Shown: positions 1 to 11,930, counted from the first letter of the stretch. The stretch is DNA of 64,000 nucleotides from Phoronis australis (GCA_002633005.1 NMRA01000220.1:234619-298618), one strand, 5' to 3'. Notes: generated from the letters alone by a model not told the origin. A program made the numbers and translations.

Positions 1-267
1 GCGAAGTCGACATCGGCGAGTGCCTCAGTTAACAGGCATCGGTAGAATAATCATGGAATAATCGTTAAAATAATCACAAACCTTACCTTTGTATGGGGTC
101 GTGCTTACTTCCTCTCATAGAAGCACCCTTTTACGCAATCTCAGATTCAGTTGGCACGGCTGCAAGCCATTTCACCATGTATTTAAAGGGCTCGCGAAAT
201 CGAGGCTGTTAATCTATCACCACTAGTACACGCACGCCCTCTAGTTATTGTAGATTTTCCGAATAGT
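1..267. other. Intron sequence of the upstream nAChR paralogue
   Basis: By comparison with the complete gene, this lies in the intron before the last exon. It does not match the corresponding intron of the complete gene (44149-44287), and the penultimate exon is not present. No feature recognised. Confidence 0.5.
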
Positions 268-2158
268 CCCATTCATTGCGCGCATGCTGTTTCCGTCATC
301 GTAAAATGGTCAACAGGAAAGATTACTAGCAGAAAAACTTGATACAATGTAATGGATACATTCGTTGGTATGTTATCTTTGTGAGAAATGGCTGTTATAA
401 GTTCATCTTTGACAAGAACATGTTCACTAAGTGTGAAGCTACAACTCGACCAGCGAGTTTGATGAGAAATACACATACATGTACTCTCCAAGTCAGGTTG
501 CCCAGATTTTCGACAAAGGGTTTGATGGAAATCAAATTAATTTGACGCTTAACTGCCATCTTTAACACATTACAGACAGGATTTGCGTCGACGTACAACA
601 CTCCAGAAAAGTCTAGAATAGAGACCATGAAGTACACGAGTCAGCAGGACATTAACAACCACAGCATAAGTAAAACAACCGACGACATGACTGTTAATTA
701 CGAAATGCTGCTACGTGTGAGCAGCTTGGAGCAAGCAATAACCACGCGTTTGTATGAAGATGAGAAACAACAGAGTTTAGACAATGAATGGAGAAAAGTA
801 GCGCGAGTCATTGACAGATTGTTCCTTGTATTGTTCTTTACCTTTACTTTAATAACATGGTTAATCATTCTGTTAAACAGGCCAAGTTCTACGTTTTTTA
901 GTTAAGCTATTTTCGAATCTCTTAGGAAAAGGGACATTGATAGGAGAAGCTGTTTAAATGGAAAGATGGAGATCAGTCAGATGCCCATACGAAAATGTAA
1001 CAGATTTATGTCTGCGTTGATTACGAACCCGCTTATTAATCGGTTAAATTACACTGAAAAATGTTTCAGACGCATGATCTCTTGGTGGAAGAGCCAGTGT
1101 AATCACAATTTGTTGTGAACTAGAACTCCTTGTCATCCCACTTTATTCTGGCTGCTTAAACAAGCAATGCAGATTTTTCCAGACAGACCCACGTTGTCCC
1201 AAAACAAGTTACAGTGTGAACTAAACAGGACACGGGGCAAATCGGGAACAACTTGCACTCAATGTCCGTGCATTGTAAACAGGGTATCAGTGGAAGGAAC
1301 AACGAAGGATTGTTGAAAAGGAAAACAATTTGTTCTCACACAATGTGCGAGGGGTGTTGTGTGTGCGTTTGCTACCGACGTGAAGGGACGTACTGGGAAC
1401 AACTCCAACTAAATGGAGAAAGACGACACCAATATAGTAAAAGGAATTCGCGTACAGCACTTATCAAATCTTAAATTTACGGGCTTACATAGAAGAAACA
1501 ACAAGGCGTTGTAAAAGATGCTCATCTGTTGGAATCAAATACTAGGAGGAGAATGTAGTTTACTGATACCTTTTGTGATTAAATGAACTTGCATGGGCAA
1601 CAAAGCCTAGTCATGTGCACAAAGCAACTGAGGCACGTTTTATCAAAGATCGCTTGTGATGTAATACCCGAAACCAGTGTCCATAGGCTTCTTTAAAGTG
1701 CCGTTGTATGAAGATGTTCGTGCAATGTGAATACGGAGCAGGTTTGTCTTTACCTGCAATGCTTAGTTCGCTTCAAAAGTACAGCCTCGCTTTCGCAGCC
1801 ATGTGCTTACGACCGTGTTAGCTACGGCTGGGCGTGCAAGTCGTTTGATGACTGAAAAGGCCCCCAAAGAAGACTAACGAGAAAGTTTATGTTAATCATC
1901 AGATTCATCACTGCACGCTCTCGTGTCTGGCAGTTCTTATTAAGACTATGGAGAGACTTCTTTACTTGTTAGTATCTAGGTGCGAGTAGTGTGTTCGTTG
2001 TGTGTACAGTGTATACGTATTATGTAGATTTTGCTAGGACAATCGTCAGAGGTCCGTTTGGTACATTTAATGTGAAAACTAACATGTTGCCAACAAACTG
2101 TGCCTTGGTCGTTTCACAATGTCTGTTATATGGTGAAACGAGGACATGTTCGGACACT
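268..2158 (+). repeat. Tandem segmental duplication, copy 1 part A (nAChR 3' end)
   Basis: This stretch aligns by eye, with scattered substitutions and small indels, to 44288-46155. Shared landmarks are the ATTCATTGCxCGCATGCTG start, the last exon of a nicotinic receptor gene, the 3' flank with TGTGTGTGCGTTTG, and the GTTTCACAATGTCTG segment near the end. Before about 268 and after about 2158 the two copies stop matching. The block shows that the receptor gene was duplicated together with its downstream DNA. Confidence 0.9.
576..905 (+). CDS. nAChR subunit, upstream paralogue: last coding exon only (partial)
   Basis: This is the 3' terminal exon of a nicotinic acetylcholine receptor subunit whose other exons lie to the left of the window. 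It follows a TTTAACACATTACAG acceptor and codes for 109 residues before TAA, in phase 0. The first part is the end of the cytoplasmic M3-M4 loop. The conserved pre-M4 segment [18 protein letters not shown] leads into the M4 membrane helix, and the chain ends in a short tail after [11 protein letters not shown]. Compared with the complete gene's last exon (44587-44910), seven of 107 aligned residues differ and this copy has two extra C-terminal residues (FS), because the other copy stops directly after TTT. No frameshift or stop interrupts it, so it may be functional. An ATG at 627 lies inside the exon and is not a gene start. Confidence 0.9.
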   Translation, partial: TGFASTYNTPEKSRIETMKYTSQQDINNHSISKTTDDMTVNYEMLLRVSSLEQAITTRLYEDEKQQSLDNEWRKVARVIDRLFLVLFFTFTLITWLIILLNRPSSTFFS

Positions 2159-3045
2159 TAATAATTGCGAGTTACGAGAGTCAAAACCCAGCCTTCCAGA
2201 TTTGATCAGAAACCTCATCATTCCAACTTGATGAATTCAAGAATGGGTTTAAAATTGAAATTCTCAATGCGTAATTCATCAACCATTCGATGGCAGACTT
2301 TTTTTTTAGAAATTTTGCATCTTAAACACAAGACATAAAAACTTGACTTTCCTGACATACTGTCTTGGGAAAAAAGCCTTTGCTCATTGCCTTGCACTGT
2401 ATGTCCAGACTTTCTAGTAATCATTTTTGATAGGAAAGAAATTCTTCAAGGTGCTGGAAAGAATTCATGAGCAGACTCAGGATGGTTGGTGGCTTGCCAC
2501 TTATACCTGTTCACCATTATACTAATCTTAGGTGTTGTGTCCACTTGTTGGTAAATATTAATGTACTCGTGCCTCCGATGAGGATATACATATATATGCG
2601 ATAAATCAAAAAGCATGGCGGCATGGACAAGCAAAAATGATGAAAATACAACTGTATTCAAAGATTTGCGCATTTTTCTAACTTATTCAGAGTTCGGGCT
2701 CACGAAAATGAGCAAACTAGGTGCACAGTCCTAATGGGCCCACCTGAAGAAATTGACACTGAGTTGCAACCATAGACAGCGTGAGCAGCTGGATGCTGCG
2801 CATAAAGGCTTTGTCACCGCGCCCCAGGTGGACGTTTCCTGAGTGCAAGCGTTTTTCTTCGACCAAGTGTTCTTTGTACGCTTCTCCATTAGCTTTGTTT
2901 TGTATCGTCGCGTTATCGTCGGTGTACAACTGTAGACTCCCAGGTTAATGAGTAAAGGCCTTGCCTAAAGGTTGATAACAGTTGGCAAATCATGTCGCTG
3001 ATAACATGTTGAAATGGCACTTTTGGTATCTGCAAAACACAAAAT
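2159..3045. other. Non-homologous segment inside the duplicated flank (copy 1)
   Basis: This segment interrupts the homology between the two duplicated 3' flanks. The corresponding place in copy 2 (46156-47255) has unrelated sequence that includes a repeat element. Only short chance ORFs are present. It may be an insertion in copy 1 or a segment deleted from copy 2. Confidence 0.5.
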
Positions 3046-4440
3046 ACATTGCCAATGTCGTCTCAAAGTTGGTGGAATTTTAAAACGAAGGGATCTTGCT
3101 CAGGCGATTCGATGCCATATGGTCCTAACACGGTGTCAATATTGTTCAAAACACAGCATTTCCCAGTTGATTTAGCGTGCTGAGTGCTGCCTTAACCAGC
3201 TCGCGCGGTAAGAAACAGAAATGGGAGCTCTCACAGATGAAAAACTATTACGGTTTATGTTTCCAGAACCAGGCATTCTTAGTCTGTTACCACGTCAAAA
3301 ACAATCAGCTTTCATTTACACCAACAACTCAGTCATTGCTATTATTTGTCTTTTGTACTCATCGGTTGGTGCATTTTGAAGCTTTGGCATCCATTGGGCC
3401 GGCAGCGGTTGTCTTAATACATATACATGTTCGTGTATGTCTGTAGCTCAGCACTATCTCTATACGACTGTACTGGTGCACTGCAGAAACCGGGAAGTCT
3501 CAACAATGGAGGCTCCACATGCATATGCGAGTTAAAAAATAATCCCTCGAAATCTTTATCATGAAATGTGACAGAATGAATTGGCCCGGGTTTGCCACAT
3601 GCCCTGAAACCATTGACGGCGCGTTGGGAAACGGCAGTTCTGAAAATAAAAGCTTTTCCTGAGGTGCCAGCTACCTATTGAACGTTCATTATTTTGCCAG
3701 GAATGGTAACCATCCAATTGTCAGCTTCTGATCTTTTCAAAAACTTAAAGTGTGTTTTGTCGAGTGATCGTAACTTATGAGTGCAATCGTTATCTGCTTA
3801 TGAATGCTGAGTAAATCAAGCACGGGATTAGACATTCCTTGTAAATTTGATAAAAGTGCCAAGTTAGTGTATTGTTAGTGCCCAAAGCTCTTCACGCGCT
3901 GGTGCCTACTTGCACAGTCTGGTCGTGACACAATTGGAAATACTACACCCAGTCTATTCCTGTCAAATCGTGCCTTAACTAAACGTGTGCTCAATGTTTA
4001 CTCTTTCTGGAACGTTGGATAGACATACATCAGTGGCGGATTGGGGGGCACCTAAAATTCTCCCAGATTCCATTTGGCAGTTCGGAGGTGCGAATGTTTG
4101 ACGGGAAAAATCATGGCTAATACTCTGTCCTGGCCCACCTCACTCAAAAGTCCTGGATTCGCCCCAGTACATCGTGTGTTAAAGTCTACAACAGTATAAT
4201 CCAAAAAGTCGGCTCTGCAGTGCGTCTACCTGAATTTTAGCTCGATCTCCACGCGTTGAAATAAACCATATCGGAATCGACCGAATTTTAAAATATGTTT
4301 GTTTAATGTATGGTTAAAATTACAGTCCCTATGGCGTCGAAGACTTCTACAGTAGGCACTCCAAAACTACTTTACTCAAATCATCTTCAAAAAACTACTC
4401 AATACCACTCGCGGAAACCACTTTTCATTTACTCTGCATA
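3046..4440 (+). repeat. Tandem segmental duplication, copy 1 part B
   Basis: This stretch is collinear with 47256-48787. Landmarks are AAAATACATTGCCAxTGTCGTC at the left, the CAGCTCGCGCGGTA segment, a small GGCGGATT element, and the shared right end near CCATTTACTCTGCATAAT-like sequence. Copy 2 carries a 152-bp insertion that is absent here. No coding sequence is recognised. Confidence 0.85.
4031..4167. mobile_element. Short non-autonomous element with CAGTGGCGGAT-type inverted termini
   Basis: The left end CAGTGGCGGATTGGGG and the right end GGATTCGCCCCAG are imperfect inverted repeats about 137 bp apart. These termini resemble those of small non-autonomous hAT-like elements; this is an inference from the ends only. 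The element is also present at 48382-48523 in the duplicated flank, so it predates the duplication. A clean target-site duplication is not visible. Confidence 0.45.
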
Positions 4441-4657
4441 ATAGCGGAGTTGCAACCGAATTGATTTAACGATTGCGCATGTCCGGAAATAAGGGTGCGC
4501 AAAGGCTATTGGGATTGATAAGGGTAAATGGAATGGCCGATTGGTTTGCATGACGTGTGATTTGTGTGCATTAAACTACGCTGATGTATGCAATTCTGCC
4601 GCTATTTGCCCTAATAAGCGCCCATGCTCCAACAAGTGCCCCAACGCGATTTCAGAC

Positions 4658-5148
4658 TTTGCTAAAGTAAGCGCCCAGTCCATGAACTACATGCGAAAAA
4701 TGCCCTTACCTACAGTTCTAACGTCTCCAATTTATCAATTGAAAGATCCGACAGTCCTGAATTTGTAGACCACGAGCCTCACCGATATGTTCGTATACAC
4801 TTCAAACTTACGCCGCGATTCAAAAAGAACGCAGAAGTTTTGCTGCTCTTGCGAGGGATGTGCCCCAGTACGCGGGTGTGGACTTTGAAAAGAGATGCAG
4901 CGTACTTGTCAGCGGCCTTGCATTGTTTCTTTCCGGTACAGATCTTCTCCGGCCTCAACAGGAATCCAAACTTCTTTGTACACGTGAAAACCGTGAATGG
5001 AAGACTAATAAAAAAATCGACCAGTGTTAGCACGCGGCCAAGAAGCGCGCGCTGCATAATGTACCGGCTGTCATCGAAGACATTTAGTCGGGAACTATCT
5101 GGTCATGAAACGGGTAACACAGCATCGACAAATAAATATTGGCACTAA
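4658..5148 (+). CDS. Unrecognised 163-codon open stretch, possible exon or retro-fragment
   Basis: After a TAA near 4655 the + frame stays open for about 163 codons to a TAA at 5146-5148. It has no ATG in the first half and contains the phrases YVRIHFKLTPRFKKNAEV and CMSAL-like hydrophobic stretches later on. I do not recognise a family. The stretch is visibly more GC-rich than its surroundings and the minus strand is also largely open (4779-5057), which lowers confidence that either frame is coding. It could be an internal exon of an unannotated gene, a processed fragment, or chance. It starts just to the right of the duplicated block and has no counterpart in copy 2. Confidence 0.25.
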
Positions 5149-6458
5149 TTTCCGAAAGTTTCTAATACAGTAAAAACGTTTGCATTATTTTTAAGAGAAA
5201 TTATTTAACTAATCGTAATTGGTGTTTTTAAGGTCAAATTGACCCACTTCGCACCCTTACCCCCCAAATCTTCCGGAAAATAGGTGTTACACTACGGACA
5301 CGCATCCACTCACCTGGCGACTCAATGAGTGACATATCGGTCTTACCGAAAAAAATTCTCGAACGTTTTTAGCAGTTGAGGCCAGCAAGTGCTAAGCTAA
5401 ATATTAAAACAGGCTCTGCTTGACTGCTTGACTTAATTTCTTTGGATACAATGCACACCTAGATCATTATATTACTCTGGAAAATAAACTCTGATGACAA
5501 GCACACGCACGCCTACTGTCACACACACGCATGCAAACTTCAAAACAAACGTCACGTGACAACAACATGTGTGCTTCTCCAGAGATTTTTATCGTGTTGC
5601 GGGCTACAATCTAGTGCAGTTTTGGTCTTAATCTGTAGTTAATCCAGACTCCACAAGAACTTAAAAGTCTTAGAGACGCTATTTGGATAACTTGAGGAGG
5701 ATTTCAGGTAATTTGTTGAGTCGAAGCTGTATTCTTATTCAAGAATTCAAGCCCTATAGACGATTGCGAGACCTGCAGCTACGCATTGTCGTCAGGATTT
5801 CGCCCTGGGACTTCAACACAATTTTATGAAAATTGATCGTAATTTAACAACGAATTTTGATAGCAATGCACCACAATTTTGTAGAAAGTAAATAATAATA
5901 TTCTGCACGCTTTATCCTAGCGTGCAATACATATAGTGTGCGTACGTTAAGTGAATTGACCCAGAACAGGTGATTGTGCAGAGGCATTATCCTCAAAATT
6001 GCTCATGTTGGCTTGGTTCTGGTCAAGCCAAAACAAGTTTTTTTTTCACTACCAACCGCCGTAGAGTATTTTGTTACTGTTTGTATGAAGGGAGATATTG
6101 TTGGGCAGTTTCCAAGATAAGTTTTCTTGCCGCCCTCAAAATGAGCGCTGCATACTTTATGCTACCACGTCGGAAAGAATTCACGAAGTAGGCCTTTGCT
6201 ACCAGCTCTACCAATGTCTCTGACCCATGTTTAACGCAGTTTTTGATCCTTGGGAAACAGGTAGTAACTAATTTTTTTTTATCTCGCTAACTGGTATTAT
6301 AGCATGCCAGGCACACAACACGTATAACCTCCCTGTGGCCGGTTCGCCCCCACGCTTGCCGACCTACTTGTTTACCGGCTTAACCACAATGCAACATTCT
6401 GACCCATTTCCAATATGGCGGCGTTGCAACTCCTCTATTACCACGAAACCTGGCGTGC
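5149..6458. other. Intergenic, nothing recognised
   Basis: AT-rich non-coding sequence with a short CA-rich patch near 5500-5530 (CACACGCA-type). No conserved reading frame or RNA gene is seen. Confidence 0.5.
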
Positions 6459-6597
6459 GTTCAGTAGAGGCTTGGACCTATGCTAGGACCTAGCTAAAAC
6501 CTAGTCAAAGTCACGTGTTCTCATTTGAAATGCACGGCAATATCTCATGTAATCTCGCGAAGTCTTGCTTTTTAGCGAGGTCCTAGTGTTACTGAAC
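6459..6597. mobile_element. MITE copy 1, GTTCAGTA termini
   Basis: This 139-bp element starts GTTCAGTAGAGGCTTGGACC and ends GGTCCTAGTGTTACTGAAC, an imperfect terminal inverted repeat. The same element, also 139 bp, lies at 54242-54380. Internal landmarks shared by both are CCTAGCTAAAACCTAGTCA and CTCGCGAAGTCTTGC. Sequence flanking the ends (ACCTGxCGTG on the left, GGGAG on the right) is also shared, so the true ends may lie a few bases further out. It has no coding capacity, as expected for a MITE. Confidence 0.75.
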
Positions 6598-6600
6598 GGG

Positions 6601-6983
6601 AGCCTGTTTGACCTTACGCCAGAAAATGACTGACAGGTGTGATTGACCAATCAGAATGCTGCATTCCGGACACTCATCCAGACAGCATTTCAAGTCGCCA
6701 TTTGTCCGACAACTAAACATTAGCGTCTGTAGGACAAAACACGTTCAACTACAGTGTGCATTTTAAATGGCCAAGAGGTGTTATTGTGGCGTGTGTAATT
6801 CAGACAGTCGATATACCGACAGAGATGAAAGTCCTTTCAATTTTTGGCCTTTTCCAAAGCCTAAAAGTGACGTTGTAATGAGCAAACTGTGCCGTTAATT
6901 AAACTGTGTGTACTCCCGCACGAGCAGCCTAGCCTGTCAACAATGTTTGACCACTCGAAAGCTAAACACAAATGTATTCTAAG
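6601..6983 (+). pseudogene. THAP-domain first exon with upstream region, frameshifted (copy 1)
   Basis: An ATG at 6767 opens a 43-codon frame beginning MAKRCYCGVCNSDSRY and continuing into WPFPKPKSDV, which matches the start of a THAP-type C2CH zinc-finger domain (paired cysteines, then an F/W-PFPKP motif). The frame ends at TAA 6896-6898. In another frame directly after it, the next THAP block IKLCVLPHEQ continues and runs to a plausible donor at CTAAG/GTATGC (about 6983). The exon has therefore lost frame. Upstream, GATTGACCAATCAGAA contains a CCAAT box and the whole segment from about 6610 is shared with 38440-38780, which carries a second broken copy. THAP domains are DNA-binding modules of host regulators and of P-element-like transposases; which of the two this was cannot be told. 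Confidence 0.65.
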
Positions 6984-8344
6984 GTATGCACTCTTTTTAA
7001 TAGTTCTTCCCAATATCGGAATTTTGGCTCTGGATTACAGTTTTGTTTAGTGTGACCCGCCGCCTCTGCGATCACTTAGTGGTTCATTATAACCATAAAT
7101 GACAACCATTTCCACAGCACTTACGAAAACGAGTTAAAATATAGTCAATCATCCCATGCCTACCTGCTTACCTATTAGAGGCTTTTACATGTACATCTAT
7201 ACTGACTGTGAGTGTTGTTCTAGGCCTATTCGTAACTTCTCACTCTTGGCCCTGTCCCTCGAGCAACCTAGGCTCGTGGCATGTTATTATCTCGACAAAG
7301 ATTGCCAGTAAAAGCCAAAGTGAAGGATTGAAAACATTATTATGAACATCGGAGAATATGCACATTAATTACCGAAAATACGTAGCATACACATTTTTAC
7401 TAAGTAAATGTGTATATGATACTAGAAAGTCTGCGGTGTATGATTTTTGTCTTTATACCAATATACTATTATTTAAATCACGTGACAATGTCTTTTTAGT
7501 AAAATTGAGTGAAAAGGTATATGATACGCTATTAAAACAGAAAACATCCTTTTTAATACTTAAAACATTTTTCTGCGTTCTTCAAATCGAAAGGGTGACG
7601 CTGTGAGTCACAACGAAAACGCTGTGCGCACAGCGGCTGAATGGCTGTAAGTTGCATTAGTTTTAATTCCCGTATCTCGAATGATTGCTTAAAACGATAC
7701 CAAATCGTATTTAGACGATTTTACCTAAAATTAGTTCTGTTACCTATAATTGGTTAATTTTTACTTGCACGTAATAATGAAAACTTTGTTTTGGTAAAAC
7801 ACTTTCCTCACTGACAAAATAGATTTGGCGAGTGGAGATACGCCGTCTCTCCCCAAAGCCGTGCATTAAGTCCTTCCGGCGCGTTAGTCACGCTAAACAA
7901 TAGCATAATTTATAAGAAGTTGTGGAACTTGAATTAAAGTGCCAAGGAATGACGAAGGTCTAAAGAACATTTAGTTCAATTTTGTATTCATATCCGTTGA
8001 TGGCCACAATCCGGGTTTAGTATCCTTTTAAAGTGACAAGTTGTCATGTACCGAGACTGAGATAAAAAATCGACGCGCGTCTCGTCGTCTAACCTCCAAT
8101 TTGAGGAATAACTATTTCTATTGATTGTATTTTAGGAAAATCGACGAAATCATACTAAAATGTAGCAAATTCACCAGAAACGCCTTAAAAAGTTTAAGTT
8201 CTCCTTTATCTTTGAGCCATATTTCAGCTCTGGCTGGCCCTTATTTAATTATCGTATCTATGCAGCTGTATGGGAATTTGATTCTGCTCTCACTCATATG
8301 AGCGAACACAGTCACCGAAGCAGACTTAAAATTGACCAAATATG
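6984..8344. other. Intergenic, nothing recognised
   Basis: AT-rich sequence with no conserved frame. The 82-codon open stretch at 7358-7606 has low-complexity composition and no recognisable similarity. Confidence 0.5.
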
Positions 8345-8477
8345 TAAATTACGTGCGCGAATTAAATTTAATTTACGCCGTTAAAAGTTAATTTAATTTT
8401 AATAATGAATCTACGCCATTAGTAATTAATTTACGCCACTAACTAGAATTAATGTACGCACGTAATTTACGTGCGTA
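8345..8477. repeat. Palindromic AT-rich element with TTACGCC repeats
   Basis: TAAATTACGTGCGC at 8345-8358 is the inverse of GCACGTAATTTA at 8458-8469. Between them TTAATTTACGCCxTTA-like units recur. The right end, about 8455-8477, is itself a near-perfect palindrome (TACGCACGTAA then TTACGTGCGTA). It is probably a small MITE or a decayed hairpin element. Confidence 0.5.
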
Positions 8478-9928
8478 ACGTTCACCCATTTGGCCAACGA
8501 TACAGAATGGCGGATCGGACATCGCTCAATGGAGCTTTACGGAAATAAGAGGCGGACTTGTTGTTGCTGAGTCGTTTCCGTCATTTCACTTTGTGCGTGC
8601 ATTTGATATGTGAGCCGGGCTCAGGCCAATAGTGGTCTGAGGGGGACTACTGGAGAACAGTAATGAACGTGAATATAATCAAGGACTCGCCTGCTTGGCA
8701 AAGCTAAAGCTTACAACGCTTGCTGAAATGGTTATACTGAGTCATACGTCATTACATTGTGCGTGCTCAACAGAGACTTTCAATTGTATATTTTGATACA
8801 GAAAAACGTACAGATCGACTTTGACGTACAACTGTAATGCAGGTCTCGCGACATTACCAGGAGATGTTTAGCCATTAAAATTTCTGAAAATTTTTTTCTT
8901 ATATGTAGTTCGCGAGACCAATATCACCGGTTTACGTCAGAGCCTATTGTGTACAGTGTATCTGCACCCAAACTGAAAATCTGTAAGTCATCGAATCACC
9001 CTGCATTTTGAGAAAAGCTAGAGCGCTGAGAATGTGACGTCAGCATACCCATACACTGTATATGTATATACAATGACAGCACGATAACGACCGTGTTGTT
9101 AGTCCATACTAAGGGACGGAAAAGTCGATGAAATTGTCTGAAACCACAGACGGCTGGATTTCATCGCGTCGATCACTGGCACTGGTACCATACAAAGTCA
9201 AATTATTTTGAAGACACTTGTGCAGTAAAAATAAAAAAATAAAGAAAAGACGCTAGGAGGATACACAGACAACTGCGTGAGAGATTTTTATAATTATCTA
9301 CAAGCCCATTACGAGGTTACCATCGGAAAATGTTATCGAAAGCACTAATGTCGAATGCGTCTATAACACTGCGAACTGACGTTTAAGGTTCAGTGGCACA
9401 CGACTGCCTGACCAAATCAGTACGCGAGGACAACCAACAAATGTTAAAACTGTATCTTATTGTTGTGGAGTAGTTTAGTCTCTCAACAACTTGGTGAATT
9501 TTAGGTGAGTAATCACTACATTTTTAATTATATCATCAAGTCCATAATAAATGCATATTCTAACTGGATTTCCAGTAGACGCTGAATGACTAAATTAGGA
9601 ATAATGCGAGCTTGGATGGATTATCTCTGGTTTCTCAGTACAAACCATGACTCTTGATACTTGCCCGGCGGTGTATATGACGCTGTGGTGCGCGTGAATT
9701 GTTCTATTGATTACCGACTCGTTTTATGATTAGGGCGTTAATTCTCTGATATTAGTGGTCTAAACGAATATAAATTCGAATGTATTTTCAATGAAATGCC
9801 AAAAAGAAAGTAACACGTAATTTAGTGAAATGCCATGGCACATAATTGTCAAATGAAAAGTGCCGAATCGGCAAAACAAAGGAAACCGAAATGGGTGCTT
9901 AGCATTTCACTTTCTTGTGAAGGTTTTG
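8478..9928. other. Intergenic, nothing recognised
   Basis: Non-coding sequence with no frame, RNA gene or repeat boundary I can support. Confidence 0.45.
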
Positions 9929-10261
9929 TCAACCACTTTGTTGAGTGGGACAAGCTTCCGTGCTCCGTACATTGTACAACGCAGGGTCAAAATCTTGTAA
10001 GATTTTGATGACTTCTTCTGTCGGGATATCGTGACTAAGTGAAGCAAAGGCTCTCTGGAACTTGTTACTTTTTGCCACGATTGCATATGGTCTGTTCTTT
10101 CCTTTCCTTACAAATGCAGAAGTATAGTCACAACCAGTGAACGCGAGTAGGCCGGTAAGTGCATCACACATAGCTCTGCCTATCGTACATTCCGTCATTC
10201 GGGAGGCGGTATCAGCATTGATTGTTTGCTCCAGGGTACGATCGAATGAATTCGTGCAAAT
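9929..10261 (-). pseudogene. Relic of mobile-element-like gene, ALTGxxAFTGCDYTSAF family
   Basis: Reading the minus strand, an open stretch of about 110 codons carries ALTGLLAFTGCDYTSAF followed by RKGKNRPYAI and ends at a stop near 9929. This motif belongs, from memory, to a large, mostly uncharacterised protein family expanded in invertebrate genomes; the TGCDYT core resembles the GCDY motif of FEN1/XPG-type nucleases, but that link is only an inference. Upstream on the minus strand, conserved-looking sequence is interrupted by stops, and no start codon with a leader is seen. It is best read as the surviving C-terminal exon of a dead copy. The + strand ORFs at 10335-10641 are overlap noise. 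Confidence 0.55.
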
Positions 10262-10549
10262 TCATTGTTCAATCGTCTGACTGAAAAACCTTCAGGATGG
10301 GAACTATCTAAATTCATCCTGTCAAGTTGGTCTTTTGACATCCAGCTTGCACAGTTCTGTCTGTTTGATGCAAAAACAGATCAGCAATAGGTGTCAAAAT
10401 GGTGACGAAGAGATCAATATTTGTTCCTCTAACTGCGCGTTCGACAGTGTGGCAGATGCATGTACAGACATTGCCCAAAACTGTGCTGTTCGACCAAGAT
10501 CTCCATTTCCAGCGCTCTTCTAGAACCTCTCAAAAGCTTCAAATAGCCC

Positions 10550-10792
10550 TTAGAATAGTGTTGAGCTACAGATACCATCAACATCTTCCATCTTTTCTAG
10601 GGACACATTGTGAAGTTCCAGGAGAACCAAGCCTGCGTTAACATATTCCTTCATGAACCGTCGGAAAAGTATTGTTTCCAACGCAAGGGCAAGCATTGGG
10701 TGCAGTCGTTTACACCCTTTGCAGTTTAAGCATTCTATGAAGCCTCTCAGAGATCCCGGTGCTAATGCATGTACACCCGAGTCTGTTAACAT
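10550..10792 (-). pseudogene. Second minus-strand open fragment, possibly same relic
   Basis: An 80-codon minus-strand frame reads GSLRGFIECLNCKGCKRLHP and then a Leu/Ala-rich helix. It has the composition of a real protein rather than chance, with a Cys-x-x-Cys knuckle followed by RLHP. It lies upstream, in the minus-strand sense, of the ALTG-type fragment at 9929-10261 and could be an earlier exon of the same dead gene. Family not recognised. Confidence 0.35.
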
Positions 10793-11279
10793 CGCTGATC
10801 CACCCGATTCTGGGATAAACTTTCCAATGGCTCTCTAAAAGTAACACATAAGAATGTGGAATACCCCAAAAATTATTGAGACCTTGTCGAACTCTGGCTG
10901 ACAGGTGACTTGGATTACATGTGCAGTCTTTGCAACATCTAGATCATATGTAACCAGAGCATACACTGTACATGTACATGTACGTCTGGCAATATTCCTC
11001 TGTACACTTCAGAGCTGTGTGCACGTGTCCACAACAATGTCATTTTTGTAATGGGTTAACTCAGTTTCGGCATTTAATGAATAACTTACTTCGACAACTT
11101 ATCTGGGTGAAAACGTGCGTTAACTTCAACCCAAATTGGTGTAGTTTCTGAATTGAGGATGTAGCGTACGAGGAACAATGTGTCCAGTTTCTGTGCGCGA
11201 CCAGAAATTTCAAGAAACTTGCTAAACGCGGTATCAGGGTATTGAAACTGGTTCATCCGTAGCTTCTTGAGATTAAATA

Positions 11280-11930
11280 AATGATTAATTAACTGCTCGA
11301 TAATTATTGGTTCTTAATTAAAACCCCCAGAATTTTTCATGTCTTAAGTTACGAATGACTTTATTCCTTTGGATTAAAATTTTATTCATAGCATCAATCA
11401 AAATGTTTAGAGTTCCCTTTTTTGCAAGTTCAGTATTGTTCCTCGGGATCCACACACCCCCGTCGTAGCTGCAAACCCGAGGAAAAATTCCGTCTTAAGT
11501 GGATATGGTGTCCAAAGTAACTAAACTATCTTTTGTTGCCCTTGAAAGTTTAAATAGATCGTTAATTGGTCGTTAATTAATAAGTGTCTTAATTAACAAC
11601 ACAAGAGTTTTTCATGTCATAACTGGTATTTTTGTTCATTTGAAATAATGTTTTGTCCATAGCAGTAATCAAAATTTTCGCATTTTCTCTTTTATACAGT
11701 ACAAGTTCATTTTGGGGTCCTCTTATCTCCTGGGGTCAAAACACCCCCCGTCTTATCTGCAAACCCAGGAAAAATCGCGTTTTGGATATGGTGTCTGGAG
11801 TTACTAAACTATCTTTTGGAAAAAGAATTTTTGTTGCACTTAAAGATTAAAATAAATCGTTAATTGGTAGTTAATTAGTAGGCGTCTTAATTAATAACCC
11901 CAGGCATTTTCGCGTCTTAAGAATGGTTCT
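11280..11930. repeat. Diverged tandem repeat, unit about 290 bp
   Basis: Two full units and part of a third. Recurring landmarks are CGTTAATTGGTxGTTAATTA (11561, 11858), GGATATGGTGTC (11501, 11784), ACTAAACTATCTTTTG (11520, 11804) and CTTAATTAAxAACxxCAG. Units differ by many substitutions, so the array is old. No coding potential. Confidence 0.65.

Noticed and set aside
4541-4768. Cys-rich 75-codon frame that could be taken for a small secreted peptide
   Set aside because: The cysteines come from recurring AAGCGCCC/AAGTGCCCC-like DNA words; there is no signal peptide, and the adjacent longer frame overlaps it.
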